From the NCBI GenBank assembly GCA_003427395.1, contig BFEA01000031.1, forward strand, positions 2,960,295-2,995,227: 34,933 nucleotides of DNA. The letters are read 5' to 3'. Each line of letters begins with the position of its first letter. Within the stretch, counting starts at the first letter, position 1. Under the pieces are notes generated by a model that ran no database searches, was not told the DNA's origin, and saw only the letters and a program-made list of their open reading frames with translations. Shown here in pieces: positions 29,420 through 34,933 of the stretch. Origin of the DNA: Chara braunii. Lineage: Eukaryota > Streptophyta > Charophyceae > Charales > Characeae. The position numbers were made by a program, and so were the translations under genes.

Positions 29420-29744
29420 AGCGTCTATGTGTACCCCCGTATGAATACGGGGAGTACGAACAGTCGTACGGTCGTACGTACAGGCCCCAGGCGAAAGTAC
29501 GAGCCGTTTCGTGGGCCTTCCGGAGGGGGGTTGACATCTGAGGGGGTGCAGGGGGGGTGCATGTCGGGGGTTACCCCCCAAAGCAGTGTATACGCCCGTA
29601 CGAATACGGGTCGTACGTACGGGCCCCGGGGCCCGGTACGGGTCATACGTACGGACTTCGGGCCCCCCGTACGTGCCCTTCCGAGGGGGGGTTGAGGGGG
29701 TGAATGGGTTGTGGGGGGGTCGGGTGTCCTGGGGTAACCCCCCN
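29420..29744 (+). repeat. Tandem CGTACG-rich repeat, two units of about 165 bp
   Basis: Unit 1 (about 29420-29580) and unit 2 (about 29585-29744) share, in order, a TGTA(T/C)nCCCGTA(T/C)GAATACGGG start, overlapping CGTACG palindromes, a GGCCC block, CCTTCCG(G)AGGGGGG followed by TTGA, a GGGGGTG-rich part and a closing GGGGTTACCCCCC or GGGGTAACCCCCC. The last is a palindrome itself. CGTACG motifs are also clustered at 14529-14593. Confidence 0.85.

Positions 29745-29804
<60 letters not shown>
29745..29804. repeat. (GA)n microsatellite
   Basis: A 60-base GA run after one N at 29744; the N marks an uncertain join. Confidence 0.96.
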
Positions 29805-29807
<3 letters not shown>

Positions 29808-29917
29808 CGAGGAATGAATGGTCCAAAAAAAAAAGAAAAAAAAGGCTTAACCAGGAGTGGATTTTGTCGTGTGTGTGACAATTTACAGGACTCGGATATC
29901 AAGCGTCATATTCTGTA

Positions 29918-29958
29918 TCATCTACGTGTAAGATCTACGTGTAAGATCTACGTGTAAG
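29918..29958. repeat. Triple 14-bp tandem repeat
   Basis: ATCTACGTGTAAG is present three times in a row. Confidence 0.95.
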
Positions 29959-31210
29959 AAAGGACAGATCTGTGAGTATGTCTGCAGCCAATCCCTTGAG
30001 CTGGCGATGAGAAAAAGTCGACATGCATGAACCGAAGGCGGACAGGAAGAGGGGGGTATGCAGGCTGGCGGCCGGCAAGGGGACATAAAATCATGAATAT
30101 GTTCACTCCATTTTAATAAGGTTTTTCGGGGTAAGCGATTGTGTGCTAGTAAGTGTTTTATATCAGCGTGCGTCATTTTGAGTACAAAATCTTGAAAGAT
30201 CTTTTCTGCCCACCGCCGCACGCAAACGAAGCTGATGATCGCAGTGCACTAGTGGAAGGTGTTCAGCGGCAAAGGGTTTTCCTTGCTTTCAGTTGTGCCA
30301 GCGACCCATCGTGTGTACAGTGGAGCTACTGATGTCTGTCGAAACGTTTTTGTTGTTGTGGTTGATTTAAGCAAACGAGAGAAGAATATAGATTAGTTAA
30401 AAAAAAAAGTTAGGTCGTTGATGATCTTGAACAGATCATCGGAGGAGTGCTGCACTGTAGAATGCACAGAGGAATTTTCTGGTTGAAGCAGGTATGGATG
30501 GAAGTTGCGATGTCCGTCTTGGCGGACCGGGACATGGCAAATGGACATGGAACGAGAACTGGTTCCCATCTTGCTGGCGTTGTTCTTCCGAATGGGAATC
30601 CGTTCATGTGCTCCGTATCTGCGTCACATTGTGATCTGTATCTGGCCTTACAGAATCCTATAGATGTAATGACCCCTTGCTCTCTTTGGGAAACCCCGAA
30701 GAAAGGGTCCTTGTGGTCCCATGTCCCAAGGTGAGGAAGAACGGAATGCCGCGATGTGTGTAAAGTACTAAAAAGTGTTTTGTAATCTAAAAAAATAGCC
30801 ATAGTCGTCATCGTGCTCTTCTTTTTCTTTGTATTTGTCGAATGTTTTCCCCTTTTGTGACAGCCCCATTTTAATGATTGCAATTGGGAAAGTAGTACTG
30901 GCCACTAGTCATTGTACCCAGACTGGAAGTTGCTCCCGGTACGGCTTTAATGACCATGCATGCATTCTATCAGGAGAAGACAGTGGATGAGGAGATGGTA
31001 CGGAAGCTGATGCCTCCTCCCGAGCACTCTGTATTAATCTATAACAGGGAGTGAAGACAGGGAAATGCTGCTGCTGCTACTTCTGGTACTGGGTGGATGT
31101 GACAACGCAATGCAATCCCTTGATGCTTCTTGCTGATGATCTTGATTGGGTTTCGTTAATGGTATTAGACCGCGCTTACGCCCTCTCTACCTTCCCCCCT
31201 CGCCTTCCTT
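29959..31210. other. Intergenic stretch, nothing firm
   Basis: Non-repetitive sequence with short frames on both strands (the longest 157 codons, 30883-30410 on the minus strand, rich in Lys/Thr/Ser). I see no domain and no splice-supported gene structure. A host gene with introns cannot be excluded. Confidence 0.4.
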
Positions 31211-31212
31211 CT

Positions 31213-31512
31213 CCCCCTACTTCTTCTTCCTCTTCTGCTTGCTTTCTTCTTCTTCTTCTTCTTCTTCTTCTTCTTCTTTCTTCGTCTTCTTGCTTTCTGG
31301 TTTTCTTCTGCTTGCTTTCTTCTTCTTCTTCTTCTTCTTCTTCTTCTTCTTCTTCTTCTTCTTCTTCTTCTTCCTTGTCTTCGTCTTCGTCTCATGATTT
31401 CTTCTTCTTCTTCTTGCTTTCTTGTTTTCTTCTGCTTGCTTGCTTCTTCTTTCTTCTTCTTCTTTCTTCTTCTGGCTTTCTGTGTCTTCTTCTTCTTCTT
31501 CCTTGTCTTTGT
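31213..31512. repeat. (TTC)n triplet array, imperfect
   Basis: About 300 bases of TTC/CTT with longer pure blocks at 31244-31276 and 31318-31372, interrupted by TGCTTTCTTGTTTTCTTC-type variants. Period three leaves all frames of one strand open (Ser, Phe or Leu; Arg/Lys/Glu on the other); these are not genes. Confidence 0.95.
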
Positions 31513-32340
31513 CTTCATCTTCGTCGCACGATTACTGATCTGGGTAGGTAAGAATTTGTTGCAAACGCAAAGGATGAGTTTTGTAGCCTGTATCAACAGA
31601 TGGATAGCCTATATCTGTTGATGAGTGTCAATTTGTCAAAGCAAGTGATTTAGCCATGGGAGGACCTGAAATGGGAGTTGGACCTTGAAACAAGGTGGAG
31701 CATGGTTTAGAGAACAAAAAAGGGGGAGACGAACAGCTCCAGGTGACCGCTCGGACTGGTAGCTGTTGCAGTCTGTGAACCGTCTTGTTTATGGGAATGC
31801 AAGTCTTTTGCATAGCTCCCTATTGTACATAGCTTAGCTATTGGGGGTAGGGGTAGGGTGTTTGTGGGTGGGTGGGGGAAGGATGCTTGTGGGCATCTTC
31901 CGGAGAGTGATGGGGCTAATGTATCAAAGGATGTGGCGAAGAGCTTCCCAAATCAATGGTGCCAATGCGTACAACTTCAAACAGCACAGCTGTTGTAGTA
32001 TAATGCAGCAGTTTTTGTTTTGCTAAGTATCAGCTCCAGAGAGGGCAGGGACATGTCCTTGTGCCAATGTATGTTATGAATCGACAAGACGACTGACAAA
32101 TTGACGATATACATGTTAAGTACTACATATTATAGATTGTTTATAGGTTTGTGGTGCCCTTTGTATTGTATGCTTGCAATTTTCATCCTGTGGGTGGCTT
32201 CTTCTTCTTCTTTTTTCTTTTAGGCTCTTTACTTATTGTTTGGTGAATACATATGACGTTTTTTTCGTTTTTCTTTTTCGGATTGAGGTTGCAGGGTACT
32301 GTGTTAAGTGTGAGCCTCTGGAGGGCTCTGCTTGGCCCAG
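31513..32340. other. Intergenic stretch, nothing recognised
   Basis: No gene, RNA or clear repeat supported, apart from a short TTC run near 32199. Confidence 0.4.
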
Positions 32341-32349
32341 GTGCTTGAT

Positions 32350-32460
32350 CTAGAAAGAATTGAGAAAGTGCTGTGCATCTGGTTGCCTCTGTGATTCGAA
32401 CTCAGGTCTGTATTTCAACAATTGATCAAAAACTGCTATTGCTTTTTCTTCCCTAGACTA
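32350..32460 (-). repeat. Possible tRNA-derived fragment
   Basis: The minus strand carries ATACAGACCTGAGTTCGAATCA, in which AGTTCGAATC is a good B box. ACAGACCTGAG is shared with the tRNA-derived SINE at 20459-20575. No A box is clear, so this is at best a degraded relative. Confidence 0.4.
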
Positions 32461-32956
32461 TTAAAATCGCTAACTCGATAAATCTCGAATCCAGGCTGTC
32501 GCGGTTCTTACCGGTTCACGGCCCAGATCACTGGAACAATGTAACAAATCTAAGATCTGGGCCGTCCAGTTGTACTGCACTGATGGCCTAGATAGGCGCG
32601 ATCTTAAGATCTTAGGACTGCACCGAGATCCAGGCCGTCGGTTCCAGCCTACCGGATGGACGGCTGAGATTGACATGCCGTGGAGTGCCATTGGGTCCTA
32701 CTGGACTCAAAGGCGCCTCACGGCAATGGGCCAACCCAACTTTCCCGTTGGACTGGCTGTTGTCGGAAGCGCCCTCGCTCCGTTGTCTTTGGTGTGGTCT
32801 GCGTCTGCTGTTGTTGTGAAGCGCCCCTCCACGACTCTCTCTCTCTCTCTCATCTCGACTGTGGTTGGTGGCCGTTGGTGCTGTAAGCTGTGGCTTCTAC
32901 AGCGTGGGAAAGGCCCACCCCTATGCTACTATGCTCGGCTTTGACTTGGCATGTGG
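32461..32956. other. Stretch with imperfect inverted motifs
   Basis: GATCTGGGCCGTCCAGTTG and ATCCAGGCCGTCGGTTCC type motifs near 32553 and 32630, with AGATCT/AAGATCTTA palindromes, resemble parts of plant Mutator-like non-autonomous elements, but I cannot define ends. No gene recognised. Confidence 0.35.

Positions 32957-33006
<50 letters not shown>
32957..33006. repeat. (AC)n microsatellite
   Basis: AC run ending 15 bases before the second hammerhead-like motif. Confidence 0.96.
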
Positions 33007-33009
<3 letters not shown>

Positions 33010-33021
33010 ACATCCTGCAAA

Positions 33022-33072
33022 GATTGTCGGGGTTCTACCTCCTGATGAGTTGGTGGAAGTCCGACAAAACAG
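33022..33072 (+). pseudogene. Hammerhead-like motif, mutated copy
   Basis: GATTGTC (33022-33028) gives the stem III strand and cleavage site. GGGG/CCTC forms stem I and CTGATGAG the first core. TTGG/CCGA forms stem II. The second core reads CAAAA in place of CGAAA, losing the G that acts as general base, and stem III is weakened (ACAGCC). Family membership with 4290-4343 is clear, since both have GATTGTCGrGG, CCTCCTGATGAGT and CCGACrAAACA. Cleavage is not expected. Confidence 0.8.
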
Positions 33073-33079
33073 CCTGGCT

Positions 33080-33202
33080 TAGGGCCTCGCTGCACTACTC
33101 TCCAAATGTGCAAAATGAGAGTGAATCCACCGCTAGGACATGGAAAGATACGTTGCCATTTCTTGTCTTTTGTGCATGTGGAGAGTAGTGCAGCAAGGCT
33201 GT
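33080..33202. repeat. Foldback element with about 35-bp inverted ends
   Basis: GCCTCGCTGCACTACTCTCC and the following AAATGTGCAAAA are inverted at the right end as TTTTGTGCATGTGGAGAGTA then GTGCAGCAAGGC. The inner part matches 21061-21172. It lies directly after the mutated hammerhead. Confidence 0.85.
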
Positions 33203-33491
33203 TAACTCTTGCTTTTTTATGGAGTTGCGTATGACAACATACACACAAGCACACCTAGACTGAACACACACTACACTTTTTTACTCGCACACCTAACACA
33301 CCAACACTGAACACATATTATGCTTTTTCACTTGCTGGAGGTTGGGCTCCAGATCCCGAAGGTTGGATGCTGACAAGTGCATTGGGTGGAGGCTTTCAGA
33401 CGACCATGTTATGATGACTGATGGTGAGTTAACTTCACTTTGTTATTGATGTCTGTTTGCTTTCGTTTCTTTGTTCGCTTCGAACTATGAG

Positions 33492-34002
<511 letters not shown>

Positions 34003-34014
34003 CACTATGTAAGG

Positions 34015-34017
<3 letters not shown>

Positions 34018-34064
<47 letters not shown>
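34018..34064. repeat. (GA)n microsatellite
   Basis: One of five GA runs in the last 1.4 kb (33557, 33802, 34018, 34264, 34362), each at the edge of a repeated unit. Confidence 0.95.
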
Positions 34065-34066
<2 letters not shown>

Positions 34067-34077
34067 CCAATCTAACT

Positions 34078-34343
34078 ATGCGCTTCTCCCCCCCTCCCCC
34101 CCACTGCCCTGTGAAGTGTAGTATCTGCTTCGATCAGTTTCATATTCGATTCTTCCCCCCCATGATAAGCGTAGTATCTGCTTCATTCAGTTTCATAACT
34201 GATCTGTGGCCCATCTAGACTTTTTTATTTTCAAAAAGAAAAAAAAACATGCGCATGCGCGCGCGAGAGAGAGAGAGAGAGATCAGTTTCATATCTGATC
34301 AGTGGTCCATCGAGACCTCTTTATTTTAAAATTAAAAAAAAAG
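34078..34343 (+). pseudogene. Tandem cluster of U2 snRNA-derived fragments
   Basis: Three pieces resemble U2 nt ~25-100. Piece 1 (about 34113-34150) has AAGTGTAGTATCTGCTTCGA then TCAGTTTCATATTCGAT. Piece 2 (about 34167-34243) has AAGCGTAGTATCTGCTTCAT, TCAGTTTCATAACTGATC, GTGGCCCATC and a T-rich Sm-like stretch. Piece 3 (about 34281-34343) has GATCAGTTTCATATCTGATC, GTGGTCCATC and a T/A-rich end. Pieces 2 and 3 are each followed by an A-run, a CG/TG alternation and a GA run, so they form a repeat unit near 110 bp. None is a complete U2. Confidence 0.8.
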
Positions 34344-34559
34344 TGTGCGCGTGTGCGCTATAGAGAGAGAGAGAGAGAGAGAGAGAATACTATGGGGCCA
34401 TATTGTGTTTCTAGTGGCAGACACGACGTGTCTGGAGTGTATTTTCTAGTTGTGATGAACCTTTCTCGTTGCATAGGGGTTTTGCTGGCTTATGATAGGG
34501 TGTGAGCCTGCAGTCTGTAGAGTTTTCCGTGTGGTGTGCACAAGTGGTACACCCGTTGT

Positions 34560-34933
34560 TTGGTCTATTTTGGCGAGCGTAACGTTGCGGTGCTTTCATG
34601 TGGGAGCAGTCATCCGGGTTCTCTTTTATTGTCTTGGCATCCTAGTTTTGGTTGCTTCCACAAATGGGAATACCCACGTCTTGATGATGACGAATAAGGC
34701 CATCCGCTGTATATAGATATGTAATCTGGGATTTTTCTTTTTGTGCAGACAGGAGTTTTGTCCTGGGTGGTCTTGTCCTGTCGTTTGGCCTGTGAAGGAA
34801 AGGAGGGGCGGTGCTTGCATGTGGGACTTATCATCTAGGATCCGTTTTTGGTGCTATTGCTTGTTTACCCCTGTTTTGTTCTGTTGTATTTGGCTGTGCC
34901 CTTCCTCTTTTCTTTGCCTCTTTGCTCTTTGGC
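34560..34933. repeat. Dispersed repeat, copy B (with 22580-23000)
   Basis: It matches copy A in order and strand from CATCCGGGTT(C/T)TCTTTTA to TTTGCCTCTTTGC and runs off the window end. This copy has an extra AAGGAAAGGAGG block. No gene. Confidence 0.85.

Noticed and set aside
31051-31596. Long frames on both strands over the TTC array
   Set aside because: They are products of triplet repeats (poly-Ser/Leu/Phe and poly-Arg/Lys/Glu).

Overview
This looks like a fragment of a large, repeat-dominated nuclear genome of a green plant-lineage organism, assembled from short reads. The pointers are plant-type U2 and U6 snRNA sequence, plant-style non-LTR retrotransposons with zf-RVT tails, dense dinucleotide microsatellites, runs of N and single N bases, and an embedded Nextera junction adapter. 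A charophyte alga such as Chara is my best guess, but nothing here proves it. There is no sign of prokaryotic operons, rRNA or a CRISPR array.

Layout. Bases 1-2700 hold a compound microsatellite, tandem and inverted 'CCAGTACTTGG' repeats and a nested foldback. Bases 2700-4420 are low-complexity sequence with one complete type III hammerhead ribozyme motif near 4290-4343. Bases 4417-6100 are a decayed minus-strand LINE (ORF2 3' part, zf-RVT, poly(A) tail). Bases 6100-7450 are unassigned sequence with short A-tailed repeats. Bases 7450-9187 are a purine-rich then pyrimidine-rich repeat block that runs up to the ATG of a plus-strand LINE (9188-14465). That LINE has ORF1 with a CCHC knuckle, a broken AP-type endonuclease and no RT. 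Its ORF1 is split by an insertion of about 1.1 kb that contains a gap. Bases 15567-17060 hold another decayed minus-strand LINE tail.

Bases 18501-19532 encode the only convincing host-type gene, a Sel1-repeat protein. Bases 19740-26700 are a mosaic: compound microsatellites, a tRNA-derived SINE, foldback elements, a 33-bp minisatellite, a U6 retrocopy with a poly(A) tail, a truncated U2 copy, a decayed hammerhead and a GGTCA minisatellite. Bases 26800-28277 encode a reverse transcriptase with an FVDD motif that resembles Penelope-like/TERT-type RTs, interrupted by stops. Bases 28300-34933 are intergenic, with CGTACG repeats, long TTC and GA arrays, a second decayed hammerhead beside a foldback, an exact local duplication broken by the adapter, and a tandem cluster of U2-derived fragments.

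The parts do not form a pathway. The common thread is RNA-mediated copying: LINEs could supply the machinery for the SINE-like, U6 and U2 copies, and hammerhead motifs occur in the same window as a Penelope-like RT, a combination known for some retroelements. The link between them here is inference. Everything was read by eye; no alignment or folding program was run.
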